Below are positions 19,936 to 28,268 of a stretch of 64,000 bases of DNA, one piece after another. Positions within the stretch are counted from its first letter, which is position 1, and every line of letters starts with the position of its first letter. Below the pieces are notes generated by a model. It made no database searches. It had not been told where the DNA came from and saw nothing but the letters and a program-made list of their open reading frames with translations. Source of the stretch: an uncultured Flavobacteriales bacterium (GTDB lineage Bacteria; Bacteroidota; Bacteroidia; Flavobacteriales_G; Salibacteraceae); contig CAJXZP010000004.1 of assembly GCA_913062955.1 (NCBI GenBank), forward strand, positions 1-64,000, given 5' to 3'. Position numbers and translations under genes: made by a program.

Positions 19936-20101
19936 GGAGACGGGAGTTGGAAGTCGGAAGTTGGAAGTTGGAAGACGGAAGACGGAAGACGGAAGACGGA
20001 AGTTGGGAGACGGAAGACGGAAGTTGGGAGACGGAAGACGGAAGTTGGGAGACGGAAGACCGAAGTTGGAAGACGGGAGTTGGAAGACGGAAGACGGGAG
20101 A
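19936..20101. repeat. Heptamer tandem repeat (GGRAGWY)n in the fhs 3' region
   Basis: About 24 copies of a 7-base unit (GGAAGAC, GGAAGTT, GGGAGAC, GGGAGTT) follow the fhs stop codon. A 21-base higher-order unit (GGAAGACGGAAGTTGGGAGAC) is repeated three times in the middle. The strand is purine-rich and free of long palindromes. The open frame across it (EDGSWETEDGSW...) is a by-product of the repeat. It lies upstream of the terminator and so is probably transcribed. Confidence 0.9.
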
Positions 20102-20120
20102 CCTAATAAATAAAATTAAG

Positions 20121-20147
20121 CCGCTGCATTTATGTAGCGGTTTTTTT
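20121..20147 (+). terminator. Rho-independent terminator after fhs
   Basis: CCGCTGCAT / ATGTAGCGG stem with one G-T pair, a very short loop and a seven-T run. It lies beyond the heptamer repeat. Confidence 0.85.
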
Positions 20148-20196
20148 AGGGGATATCATTTTTAAAACGATCGCTACCCAAGCGAATAACTTACAT

Positions 20197-21030
20197 TTGA
20201 ACTCAAATACAAACACATTGAATTCAGGCAATCCCATACGTAAATACCAAGGTTTAAAGGTAATTCCACACACCATTCTACCGGTGGATGATTATTTAAC
20301 GGTAGAAGAAGCGATGGCCATTACTATTAATGGTAAAAACTTTACGGTCACCATGCGCACACCCGGTGATGAGCTAGAATTAGTCAGAGGTTTACTATAC
20401 TCGGAAGACATTTACCGAAACAAAGAAGTAAATCCGGAGGTATTGAACATAAAGAAGAACAAAATGGGATACATTTCTAAGGTGCATCTCCAAATCCCAC
20501 CTGAATCCTTAGGCACCGGTTATAAAAACAGTCGTAGCTTACTTTCTGTTTCTTCTTGTGGCATTTGTGGCAAGCAAGAGTTGATGGCCATTGTACCCGA
20601 AGCGCAGATAGATACAGGAAACCTAAAAATAGGACTACCCGAAATCACCAAGATGTACGCCATTTTGGAAAATGGTCAAGTCCAATTTGAAAAATCAGGA
20701 GGGATCCATGCGGCTGCCATCTTTAATACGCACCATGAGCTTCTTTCGTTAAAAGAAGACATTGGGCGCCATAATGCAGTAGATAAAGCCATTGGCGACT
20801 TGTTACTAGCCAAAAACATAAAAGGAGCTGAGTTTCTTTTAGTCAGTGGCCGGGTATCCTACGAAATTATTACGAAAGCCTTTGCGGCACGTATTCCCTT
20901 TTTAGCTGCCGTATCTGCCCCATCTTCTTTAGCGGTTGATTATGCCAAAGAATTAGGCATCACGCTAATGGGGTTTTGTAGAGAAAACAAGTTTACCGTG
21001 TACTCTCATGTAGAAAGAATCATTCAATAA
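20197..21030 (+). CDS. fdhD: Sulfur carrier protein FdhD
   Basis: 277 residues. FdhD moves sulfur from a cysteine desulfurase to the molybdenum cofactor of formate dehydrogenase. The key Cys-X2-Cys motif is seen as 'SVSSCGICGKQEL' near residue 125. Also typical are 'RTPGDELELVRGLLYSE', 'GGIHAAAIF', 'EDIGRHNAVDKAIG' and 'SGRVSYEIITKA'. No in-frame ATG lies near the N-terminus; translation probably starts at TTG 20197 or TTG 20218. The gene follows the fhs terminator. No formate dehydrogenase subunit gene is in the window. Confidence 0.94.
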   Translation: MNSNTNTLNSGNPIRKYQGLKVIPHTILPVDDYLTVEEAMAITINGKNFTVTMRTPGDELELVRGLLYSEDIYRNKEVNPEVLNIKKNKMGYISKVHLQIPPESLGTGYKNSRSLLSVSSCGICGKQELMAIVPEAQIDTGNLKIGLPEITKMYAILENGQVQFEKSGGIHAAAIFNTHHELLSLKEDIGRHNAVDKAIGDLLLAKNIKGAEFLLVSGRVSYEIITKAFAARIPFLAAVSAPSSLAVDYAKELGITLMGFCRENKFTVYSHVERIIQ

Positions 21031-21080
21031 CGACCCTTTAAGTCACTGAATTTCAATCACTAACATCCTGTCACATTCTT

Positions 21081-21100
21081 ACAACTACAAATATAGTTGT
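21081..21100. promoter_or_regulatory. Operator palindrome for the BlaI-like repressor
   Basis: ACAACTA-CAAATA-TAGTTGT is a perfect 7-base inverted repeat with a 6-base spacer. It overlaps the -33 box of the promoter of the repressor gene, as expected for BlaI/MecI autorepression. Confidence 0.7.
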
Positions 21101-21127
21101 GTAATTAGTTTTATAGTTATAGATTTG
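21097..21127 (+). promoter_or_regulatory. Bacteroidota-type promoter of the BlaI/BlaR1-like operon
   Basis: TTG at 21097-21099, a 20-base spacer, then TAGATTTG at 21120-21127, matching TTG / TAnnTTTG. The ATG follows at 21152. The operator palindrome covers the TTG. Confidence 0.65.
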
Positions 21128-21151
21128 AAGCGTTGAAATTAAACTCAGCGT

Positions 21152-21514
21152 ATGAAAAGGGAATTAACAAAAGCGGAAGAACAAATTATGCAGGCCATCT
21201 GGCACGTAGAAAAAGGATTTGCCAAAGACATTCTAGAGGTCTTACCAGAACCTAAGCCGGCATACAATACTGTTTTGACGGTGGTCCGAGTTTTGGTTCA
21301 AAAGGGTTTTGTTGCATTTCAAACCTTTGGAAAATCGAACGAGTATTACCCTACCATCTCCAAGGATGATTATTCTCGGGGACAAATGCAAACCATGAAG
21401 AAGAAGTATTTCAATAATTCAAGTAAAAAGATGTTATCCTTCTTTTTAAAGGAAAACAAATTGGACTTAGAAAACGTAGATGAAATCCTAAAAATGATAA
21501 ACGATGACGAGTAA
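21152..21514 (+). CDS. BlaI/MecI/CopY-family transcriptional repressor
   Basis: 120 residues, typical family length. The winged-helix N-terminus is clear ('LTKAEEQIMQAIWHVEKGFA', 'PKPAYNTVLTVVRVLVQKGF'), followed by a helical dimerisation tail ('KKMLSFFLKENKLDLENVDE'). BlaI homologues bind palindromic operators and are cleaved or released after signalling by a BlaR1-type membrane metalloprotease. The next gene encodes such a protein and overlaps by 11 bases, so the two are coupled. The palindrome at 21081-21100 over the promoter is the likely autoregulatory site. A role in beta-lactam response is not implied, since Bacteroidota use such pairs widely. Confidence 0.93.
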   Translation: MKRELTKAEEQIMQAIWHVEKGFAKDILEVLPEPKPAYNTVLTVVRVLVQKGFVAFQTFGKSNEYYPTISKDDYSRGQMQTMKKKYFNNSSKKMLSFFLKENKLDLENVDEILKMINDDE

Positions 21515-23171
21515 TAGTATATTGAATTCGATTTTAGAAATAAATCTTTATATTTTAATATTCAGTACTTTATGGATAGTCATTAAAAGTAGAATATCGT
21601 TTATATCTCAACGTATACTTCTTTTATCCATCCCTTTAATTGGCGTTTTAGTTTGGGCCATCAAGCCCTTATTAATGGCCAAAGAAATGGTGTATACCAG
21701 TACTGTTTTAACTCCCGTAAACATCCTGCCTAAGGTTTCAAATCTTACAGAAAATGCGACAAGTGTCCTGACTGGATCAGGAATGTACGGAGGTGTTACT
21801 GGAGGATTAGTCTTGTATTTCCTTTTCAAAATTGCCAACGTGTTGTGGTTCTTTAAGGATGCAAAGAAGCGAGGAGATATTTCGTTAAAGACTTCTTCTA
21901 TGGAAGATTCCTTTTCATTTTTCAAATTCATTCATTTACGTGCCGGTATGGATGAAGCAGAAAAAAAGGTGGTATTACAACACGAGTTAATTCATTACCA
22001 AAAACGCCACTCTTTTGATTTAGTAGTTATGGAGGTACTCCATTCCCTTTTCTGGATCAATCCCCTATTCTTCTATTTAAAGAAAGAGTTGGTAAATATT
22101 CACGAGTTTGAAGTAGATCAAGAAATGTACAAAGCACATAAATCAAATTATATGCGGCATTTATTGAACTACGCCTTAGGCTCGGTGGATTCTCACTATT
22201 TATTAACAAGTCCGTTTTACAACCGACTCACTATTACAAAAAGAATTAAAATGATGAAAACTTCCAATAAATCAAATTACATCCTCCTATTTACTATTCC
22301 TATATTCGCCCTATTTTTAACCGTAACTTCGTGTGAAAAAAAGTCTGAAATAACGAACATTCCACCACCACCTCCAACCGTAACAAACAATCCCCCTCCC
22401 CCACCTATTCCTAGTGAATACCTACAAGAGGGTGAACTCTCAAAAACGCCCGTGTTCTCCGGAGGCAAAAATGCGTTGAACACCTATTTAGCCACGAACA
22501 TCACATACTCAAAAGCAGCTCAGGAAGAAGGATTATCGGGTAGGGTTTTTATTAATTTCACCGTTAAAAAGGATGGTTCCATAGCCTTTGTAACCCTACA
22601 AAAAGGGATTACAAAAGAATTGGACCAAGAAGCTTTGCGTGTCATTAAAAATATGCCCAATTGGACTCCTGCAGAAATTGATGGTCGCCAAGTAGCGTGC
22701 CAAATGACGCTACCCATTACCTTTCAATTGACCAGCAACAACGACCAAGAGTCACCAGCCATATCCAAGGAAACAATCGAAAAAAAACACGCTCCGATTA
22801 ACTCCAAATTAGACCTGGATAAATTATTAAAAACGCAAAAAGAACAGGGCGTAGAACATGATGTTTCCAAGCTTTCATCGAAGCCTGAATTTAAAGGTGG
22901 TCTAGAGGAAATGTACACATTCATTGGCGAAAATATGAACTACCCAGAATATGCTATTACCCACAAAATTGAAGGCCGTGTGTACGTCAACTTTATTGTT
23001 ACAGCGGCTGGAGAAATTAAGGATGCCACCGTTTTAAGGAAGGTAAATGATGCACTAGATTCTGAAGCGCTAAGAGTGATCAACTCCATGCCCAATTGGA
23101 ACCCTGCAGAAATAGACAATATTCCGGTGAGTGTTGCTTTCACCTTACCTATTGTATTTAAATTAGACTAA
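21504..23171 (+). CDS. BlaR1-like M56 metallopeptidase with two TonB C-terminal domains
   Basis: 555 residues. The N-terminal half (residues 1-270) has four or five hydrophobic segments and the M56 zinc motif 'HELIHYQKRHSFD' (about residue 159), followed by 'WINPLFFYLKKELVNIHEFEVDQ'-type segments, as in BlaR1 and MecR1. Instead of a penicillin-binding domain, the C-terminus has two TonB_C-like domains. The first is at about 315-410 ('GLSGRVFINFTVKKDGSI', 'EALRVIKNMPNWTPAEIDGR'), the second at about 465-555 ('IEGRVYVNFIVTAAGEI', 'EALRVINSMPNWNPAEIDN'). A Pro-rich linker precedes the first. It is coupled to the repressor gene. The ligand is unknown; the doubled TonB domain may sense or bind a periplasmic partner. 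Confidence 0.9.
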   Translation: MTSNSILNSILEINLYILIFSTLWIVIKSRISFISQRILLLSIPLIGVLVWAIKPLLMAKEMVYTSTVLTPVNILPKVSNLTENATSVLTGSGMYGGVTGGLVLYFLFKIANVLWFFKDAKKRGDISLKTSSMEDSFSFFKFIHLRAGMDEAEKKVVLQHELIHYQKRHSFDLVVMEVLHSLFWINPLFFYLKKELVNIHEFEVDQEMYKAHKSNYMRHLLNYALGSVDSHYLLTSPFYNRLTITKRIKMMKTSNKSNYILLFTIPIFALFLTVTSCEKKSEITNIPPPPPTVTNNPPPPPIPSEYLQEGELSKTPVFSGGKNALNTYLATNITYSKAAQEEGLSGRVFINFTVKKDGSIAFVTLQKGITKELDQEALRVIKNMPNWTPAEIDGRQVACQMTLPITFQLTSNNDQESPAISKETIEKKHAPINSKLDLDKLLKTQKEQGVEHDVSKLSSKPEFKGGLEEMYTFIGENMNYPEYAITHKIEGRVYVNFIVTAAGEIKDATVLRKVNDALDSEALRVINSMPNWNPAEIDNIPVSVAFTLPIVFKLD

Positions 23172-23276
23172 TCATAAGCAGGTTCTTCGAACCAAAGAGG
23201 AGCCTGTTTCTACTCATTTTCAAACTACCCACTATTAGGTATTGTACGCTCTGATAATGAACCGTTTATTTGCAGC

Positions 23277-23432
23277 ATGGTAATGATTCACCGAAAAGCA
23301 TCTAAAGACATCAGTACTCAAATATTGGGGTACACGGTTAGACGAGCGAAAAAGAAAAAAACGAAGTCGCAATGTTGCGATAAGATTTCACGAAAAGGAC
23401 GCTATTGTAAAAGCTGTCCCCTGAAGTGCTAA
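23277..23432 (+). CDS. 51-residue Cys/Lys-rich small protein
   Basis: ATG 23277 to TAA 23430-23432 encodes 51 residues. The middle is strongly basic ('RRAKKKKTKSQ') and the end holds five Cys ('CCDKISRKGRYCKSCPLKC'), which could form a small zinc knuckle. There is no signal peptide. It lies downstream of the BlaR1-like gene beyond a possible weak hairpin at 23176-23215, so it may be separately transcribed. A nucleic-acid- or metal-binding role is inferred only from composition. Confidence 0.55.
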   Translation: MVMIHRKASKDISTQILGYTVRRAKKKKTKSQCCDKISRKGRYCKSCPLKC

Positions 23433-23470
23433 AAGCAATTTAGCACATCGTAAATGGAAAGCTTCTATAT

Positions 23471-24154
23471 TTATTTAGACAAGGTCCGTTCGATACCAAT
23501 TCCGTAAAACATTCGAAATGACTTGGTATTTACTAAGAAATCATTGAATTCTGGACTCATCCCATAATTAGCCGAAATCATGGGCGATATGGCTAAATTT
23601 TCAGCAATATACATATCGTATGCTACTCTAATTTTTAAATCTGCGGTCACCTTCTTATTGAAACCCGAAACGTTATCATAATATTCGGAATTGGAATCGT
23701 ACCTCCCATCCACCACTCCCCACCAATCTTTTTGTTGCGTGGTTTTTTCGTTCACCAGAAAACCCAACTCGACCCCTAAATTAATATCAAAGTGAGCTAA
23801 TCTAAAATTCCCAGGATAAATCCCTACCATGATTTTTGATTTTTTCACATACCCACTTTGAGATATCCCTCCAACTTTCCCTTTAGAATACCCATCATAC
23901 CCACCTTGATACTGTTCAAAGCCTAAAGTAAATCGATACACCATAAACGCATACCTTAAACTATCCAGCGCCATATACACTCCAAATCCATTACCGGAAG
24001 AATAAGAAGCTTCCATGGATGGACTTGAACTATTAGAAGGACGACTATAAAATGAATTTTGGTTTACCCCACCAAACGCCTCCATTTTTTGCGCATGTAA
24101 TCCGCCTTCGATGGTAAGAAATAAAAGAATAATCAGGGAAATATTTTTGAGCAT
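23471..24154 (-). CDS. Outer-membrane beta-barrel protein
   Basis: 227 residues, signal peptide MLKNISLIILLFLTIEGGLHAQ. The mature chain has alternating strands ('FMVYRFTLGFEQYQGGYDGY', 'FRLAHFDINLGVELGFLV', 'LAISPMISANYGMSPEF') and ends with a terminal barrel strand ('FRMFYGIGIERTLSK'). It looks like a small porin-like or assembly-type barrel of Bacteroidota. The gene stands alone on the minus strand and converges with the 51-residue peptide gene. Confidence 0.72.
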   Translation of the reverse strand: MLKNISLIILLFLTIEGGLHAQKMEAFGGVNQNSFYSRPSNSSSPSMEASYSSGNGFGVYMALDSLRYAFMVYRFTLGFEQYQGGYDGYSKGKVGGISQSGYVKKSKIMVGIYPGNFRLAHFDINLGVELGFLVNEKTTQQKDWWGVVDGRYDSNSEYYDNVSGFNKKVTADLKIRVAYDMYIAENLAISPMISANYGMSPEFNDFLVNTKSFRMFYGIGIERTLSK

Positions 24155-24239
24155 ATTCGTTCGTTTAAGGGGAAGCTAAAATATGGCTATTGGTACCATG
24201 CTCCAAATATTTTCTTAGGTAGGTATGGAACTACAATAT

Positions 24240-24770
24240 TTAGAACGGTCCTTCCTTTTTTGCGATCGAAAAAATATTCATCGTCCCTTCCTCTACTGTT
24301 TTCTCCCATGACATTCCATTCCTTTTAGCCACCGTTTCGGAACCAATATTCTCTACATGGACCATAGACATTAACCGATCGGTAAAACCACGTTCAAAGC
24401 CTTCTAGCTTGCATTTTTGAGCAGCTTCGGATGCATACCCCATACCCCAGTACTCGGGTAGTACCGAATAGCCAATTTCCATGCGTTGCTCCCCTTCTAT
24501 ATCTTGAATTAACAAACCACATTGACCGATCAGTTTCCCGGTAGATTTGGATATTAACGCATTCATACCTCCCAAATCATTTTCGTAGCGATGAAAAACC
24601 TTATCAAACCATTTTTGACATTGCTGTTTTTCACCCATGCTTTGATCCATACCTAGGTACCGAGCTACATTAGCTACAGCAAATAAAGGCAACCAATTCT
24701 CAAAATCATTTGGGCGTAATAATCTAAAACTCAAGCGATCCGTTTCTACTTCTGGCAATAGGTATTTCAT
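24240..24770 (-). CDS. GNAT-family N-acetyltransferase (RimJ/RimL type)
   Basis: 176 residues. It has the N-terminal 'TDRLSFRLLRPNDFENWLPL' and the acetyl-CoA binding motif region 'MEIGYSVLPEYWGMGYASEA' (about residues 92-111), then 'HVENIGSETVAKRNGMSWEK', all typical of RimJ/RimL-like acetyltransferases. The acceptor substrate cannot be predicted. It is preceded by the DUF1648-type membrane protein gene (46-base gap) on the same strand, and both may be in one operon with the thioesterase gene. Confidence 0.88.
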   Translation of the reverse strand: MKYLLPEVETDRLSFRLLRPNDFENWLPLFAVANVARYLGMDQSMGEKQQCQKWFDKVFHRYENDLGGMNALISKSTGKLIGQCGLLIQDIEGEQRMEIGYSVLPEYWGMGYASEAAQKCKLEGFERGFTDRLMSMVHVENIGSETVAKRNGMSWEKTVEEGTMNIFSIAKKEGPF

Positions 24771-24816
24771 GGGCTAAAGATCGGTAAAATGAGGCAATCT
24801 ACTCTTATCCTTGCCG

Positions 24817-25305
24817 TTATTTCACGCGTTTAAACCGCCAAATATAACTCCCTAAAAAAACAAATAATCCGCCAATCAACATCGGTGCAAAATTGGGTCC
24901 TAACCCACTTCTTAATCCCATAGCCGTTTGAATAGTGACGTAATTAATATAGTTAAATAGAATAATTAGGACCACATTCAAAAACTGAATCATTTGTGTC
25001 CCAATAGCATATATTCGTTTGGAGTTATCCGCTGTAATAGCTACCGGATAATTAAGCCCTTCGGGTTTATCTTTTAAGTAGTACAGTAAACTCCATAAAA
25101 ACAAACCGATTAGTGGCATAAAGAAAACCATTTTCTTGGTACTAAAATGATCGGGTTCTCCACTAAATCCATAATGAATTGGAATTTGATCCGGTAAATT
25201 ACTGTAATAGAAAAACGAAATAACGATTAAGTTAATAAGTCCCAAAATAGCCGCACCCGATAGCCATTGAGAAACTATGGCTGGGCTAGAGTTTGACGTA
25301 TTCAT
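24817..25305 (-). CDS. DUF1648-type membrane protein
   Basis: 162 residues with four transmembrane segments (about 14-33, 58-78, 100-122, 137-155). The loop after the first segment carries 'NLPDQIPIHYGFSGEPDHF', the hallmark of the DUF1648 domain found in SdpI-like immunity proteins and related membrane proteins. It is short of the full SdpI layout. Its start lies 6 bases downstream of the thioesterase stop, so the two genes are likely cotranscribed. Function unknown. Confidence 0.82.
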   Translation of the reverse strand: MNTSNSSPAIVSQWLSGAAILGLINLIVISFFYYSNLPDQIPIHYGFSGEPDHFSTKKMVFFMPLIGLFLWSLLYYLKDKPEGLNYPVAITADNSKRIYAIGTQMIQFLNVVLIILFNYINYVTIQTAMGLRSGLGPNFAPMLIGGLFVFLGSYIWRFKRVK

Positions 25306-25311
25306 CTGTTT

Positions 25312-25743
25312 TTATCTTTTGTAATAATCGCCTTCAGGTAGTTCTGTAAAAGCAGTCGCCAAATCCGAAGGTGGACTTGTTAAAATTCTTTTATCCGTAT
25401 CCATCCAAGCTCCATGCACCGTTAGATGTGCCACTTTTACATCATCTTGATTTATCATTTCATGATGAATCACCCAACGAGAACCATCTGGACGAATATC
25501 TCCTTTTAGCATATTTACCCGAATAATATCTTCTGGTCTTATTTCCCGAATAAAAGAACATTCCTCCTTAAATAAAATCGGACCAATGGCATTCTGCACC
25601 AATTCTTTCGCTCCAAACCCCGCTTCATCTATGCATTTGATCCGTACAAAGGCGGCATAGTCGTAATACGCAGAATGACGAACATGACGATTTTGATCTA
25701 CATCTGACCAACGGATTTCAATGGTTTTCTCGAATTTATTCAT
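25312..25743 (-). CDS. Acyl-CoA thioesterase, 4HBT hotdog-fold family
   Basis: 143 residues from ATG 25743. The frame extends further upstream to 25818, but the conserved domain begins right after the internal Met ('MNKFEKTIEIRWSDVDQNRH'), and the residues before it do not look like family sequence. The hotdog signature 'IRWSDVDQNRHVRHSAYYDY' carries the catalytic Asp region of 4-hydroxybenzoyl-CoA thioesterase relatives. It probably hydrolyses acyl-CoA or a similar thioester; the physiological substrate is unknown. First gene of a possible three-gene operon with the DUF1648 protein and the acetyltransferase. Confidence 0.85.
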   Translation of the reverse strand: MNKFEKTIEIRWSDVDQNRHVRHSAYYDYAAFVRIKCIDEAGFGAKELVQNAIGPILFKEECSFIREIRPEDIIRVNMLKGDIRPDGSRWVIHHEMINQDDVKVAHLTVHGAWMDTDKRILTSPPSDLATAFTELPEGDYYKR

Positions 25744-25836
25744 GGGGAAATTGTCCTTTTTGATTGGATTCAAATGTAGGTTAAAACCGAGGTTGTGTTT
25801 GGGTTTTAACCCAAACAATTTTCGGGATTCTCCCTA

Positions 25837-26444
25837 TTAATTATTCACATAGTATTGTTTTAAATACTTTTCCCATCTGGGAAGAGGCAAGGTATCCGCA
25901 GGGCCTACAATTTTGTACTTACCTAGTAAACACACATCCTTAGCATAAAACTCAAAATACTCCTCTGGGCGTCCTAAGGTTTGCTTCTAATGCATTCCAA
26001 TCACGTTTTCAAAAGTCCTATTATTCGGAAGAGTTAGAGTGGTATCTACCACAACAATTGTCAGATCAACTCGTTCATATTTAGTATTTACCAATATAAA
26101 TACCACCCTAAATTTTCGCCTAACAACACCCTACTGTAGCAACTATTAGGGTTATAATAAACCGTGTAATTCTTCAAATATTTTCCTTGATACACTAGGA
26201 ATTTAGGGGTTTCGATTAAAGTACAGGTCGTGAGTTCTGTTTGCCCGTAATTACTTTCACTTTCAAAAATTTCTCCAATTTCAAATTCATCCGAAGTCAG
26301 GATTTTGGAACCATCCGAATATTCCCAGTAAGACCCGGGATAAGCGGGTAAATAGGATTTAGGATAATGGGTTTCATACTCCCTGTCTTTTTTACAAGAA
26401 CCTAAGAAAACAAGAGCCGAAAGAGCTAGAATATACCTATTCAT
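25837..26444 (-). pseudogene. Decayed lipoprotein gene (frameshift plus nonsense)
   Basis: The 5' part (26444-26088, 118 codons) encodes a lipoprotein signal 'MNRYILALSALVFLGSCKKD' and 'YPGSYWEYSDGSKILTSDEF', and ends early after 'LGENLGWYLYW'. A second frame then reads on as 'LVNTKYERVDLTIVVVDTTL' and 'NRTFENVIGMH', hits TAG at 25987-25989, and continues 'EEYFEFYAKDVCLLGKYKI' to TAA at 25837-25839. The 'FENVI' and 'YYAK.VGLI'-like segments are what one expects at the end of such lipoproteins. So one gene has at least two lesions. A shortened 118-residue product is possible but lacks the C-terminal half. Confidence 0.8.
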
Positions 26445-26509
26445 GGAAACCAGATTAGGTGTCTAAGGCAATCCAATATTTAGCGAGTTACAAGAATAAA
26501 AAGATCACC

Positions 26510-27409
26510 CTACATCAAAACCCCTCTTTTATTAGGTGGAATCGTTTCTGGGATTTCATTTTCGTTCAATAATTCCTTCAAATTTATTTCTATTGTTCTA
26601 CAAATAGCCGACATAGGGATATCCGAATCTCTATTCATAAAGGGATCTTGTAGGTAATAGGCTATATTTTCTAACATATTAAAGAAAAAGGATACCAATA
26701 AACAAATCAGAATCACAAATGGCCCGGTAGAGTACAACATCCCAAAAGGTAACATCATGGTGAAAATAATAAGCCCTTTGTGGGTATAGGATCTGTAATG
26801 TGTTGGGAATACCGTGTTTTTAATTCGTTCGGCTTTTCCCATATGGTCGCATAAATCCTTAATGGTTTGATCTAATGCTATATGTTGAAATGAGTCGATC
26901 ATTTCGGCCTTTTTCAAATCTGAATTTACCTGAGTGATAAACTTTAATATCTCATTGGGTACATTACTTTTCCCTTTTAGGTATGCGATTTCCGAAACAC
27001 TCAAATAATCGGCTACTCCCTCCAACGCATTTAAGTTTCGTAAACTATGCTTTAATGAAATACACCACGCTATTTGGTAATAAGCCATTTTTTTGACCGG
27101 TGCGGGCATGCTTTTTTGATGGGTAAAACCAATCGCTTGCCGTACCAAAGTTCGACTATCATTAATGATACCTCCCCAAATTTTCCGTGCCTCCCACCAG
27201 CGATCGTACGAAGCATTGGTACGAAAACCTAATAACAAGGCTACGGCAAATCCCAATACGGTGGCGATAGACATTTTTATATCAATTTCAGTATAACCAA
27301 AATACGCATAGGCTAAATACACTGCGGTAACATAAGGTCCATACCAAAGGAGTTGGGGTCCAAACCCCTTTATCATTCTTGAAAAATCTATAGTGCTTTT
27401 GGTATACAT
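26510..27409 (-). CDS. Bestrophin-family membrane channel protein
   Basis: 299 residues. The family signature 'FRTNASYDRWWEARKIWGGI' (about residues 61-80) and four hydrophobic regions (about 20-36, 46-60, 212-232 and 236-250) match the bacterial bestrophin/YneE group, which form pentameric ion channels in the inner membrane. Bacterial members may conduct cations rather than chloride, so ion selectivity is left open. It starts at ATG 27409, 51 bases downstream of an outer-membrane protein gene on the same strand, and may be cotranscribed with it. Confidence 0.92.
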   Translation of the reverse strand: MYTKSTIDFSRMIKGFGPQLLWYGPYVTAVYLAYAYFGYTEIDIKMSIATVLGFAVALLLGFRTNASYDRWWEARKIWGGIINDSRTLVRQAIGFTHQKSMPAPVKKMAYYQIAWCISLKHSLRNLNALEGVADYLSVSEIAYLKGKSNVPNEILKFITQVNSDLKKAEMIDSFQHIALDQTIKDLCDHMGKAERIKNTVFPTHYRSYTHKGLIIFTMMLPFGMLYSTGPFVILICLLVSFFFNMLENIAYYLQDPFMNRDSDIPMSAICRTIEINLKELLNENEIPETIPPNKRGVLM

Positions 27410-27460
27410 ATGGAATTAATTTACACTGCGAATATAAAAAAGGAATGCCAGGTTTGTGTC

Positions 27461-28252
27461 TTAAAACTGCACACCCATACGAATAAAAAAACCATACATC
27501 TGACCATTAAAAATAGCTTCCTCTTTGCGTACTCGAAATAGCCAATATCGATATCCTGGCGCGACATATAACCATTTATTCAATAAAAAATTAACATTCA
27601 TGGTCATTTGGTTAGTCAGTTCAGGGCCAACCCTAAAAGGTCCATAATCCACATACCCTGTACATTCAATTCGAGGAGTGGGAATATATTTAATCCGTAA
27701 AGCGGCCACAGGTTCCACCCAAAAACCTTCACGTTCCCCATAAAATTCTTGTTTGATTCCGTAGGTAGTTCGTACCGAAATCTTATTATATATAACCTTA
27801 GCCCCAATAAAGCCTTGGACCTTAAACTTTCTATGAGTGACTATTTCATATCCCACTAAAGCCTCTCCAAAAGCCATTGCCAAACGGTATTTCGAATTTT
27901 TTAATAGGATTTCCTTTGGTGTAATTGCATCTCCTTCCAAAATAAAGGAAGTGGCATTCAGAACCCCCAAGTATCTATTATTATGATATTCTGTATTTAT
28001 CAATAATGCAAATTTCAATGAGTTCTTTATCTCATTAAAAGGGACACTTAACTCATATTTTGAATCTGGCTCTGGTAGGGTAGCAGGTATTGGTGGTCTT
28101 TCTAAACTAGCCTTCATGCCAATAAACCAGAAATAAGGGCCGACTCTAAATTTCCAATTATCGGTTTCATTTATGGGGTTTGGTACGGAATCTTGCCCCA
28201 ATAGACTGGTAGCGATAAATAGAAGTAGAAGTAAAACCAAACTGGATCGCAT
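27461..28252 (-). CDS. Outer-membrane beta-barrel protein
   Basis: 263 residues with signal peptide MRSSLVLLLLLFIATSLLGQ. The mature part begins 'NWKFRVGPYFWFIGMKASLE', a pattern common in Bacteroidota barrel proteins, and continues in strands ('WVEPVAALRIKYIPTPRIEC', 'LNKWLYVAPGYRYWLFRVRK') to a terminal strand ending in Phe ('GFFIRMGVQF'). The C-terminal Phe supports assembly by the BAM machinery. Possibly cotranscribed with the bestrophin gene. No substrate can be inferred. Confidence 0.75.
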   Translation of the reverse strand: MRSSLVLLLLLFIATSLLGQDSVPNPINETDNWKFRVGPYFWFIGMKASLERPPIPATLPEPDSKYELSVPFNEIKNSLKFALLINTEYHNNRYLGVLNATSFILEGDAITPKEILLKNSKYRLAMAFGEALVGYEIVTHRKFKVQGFIGAKVIYNKISVRTTYGIKQEFYGEREGFWVEPVAALRIKYIPTPRIECTGYVDYGPFRVGPELTNQMTMNVNFLLNKWLYVAPGYRYWLFRVRKEEAIFNGQMYGFFIRMGVQF

Positions 28253-28268
28253 GTTTCAAATATAAAAA

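Noticed and set aside
19947-20165. Open frame encoding repeated 'EDGSWET'
   Set aside because: It is produced by the 7-base tandem repeat; three 7-mers make 21 bases, so every frame repeats. No start signal or conservation is evident.
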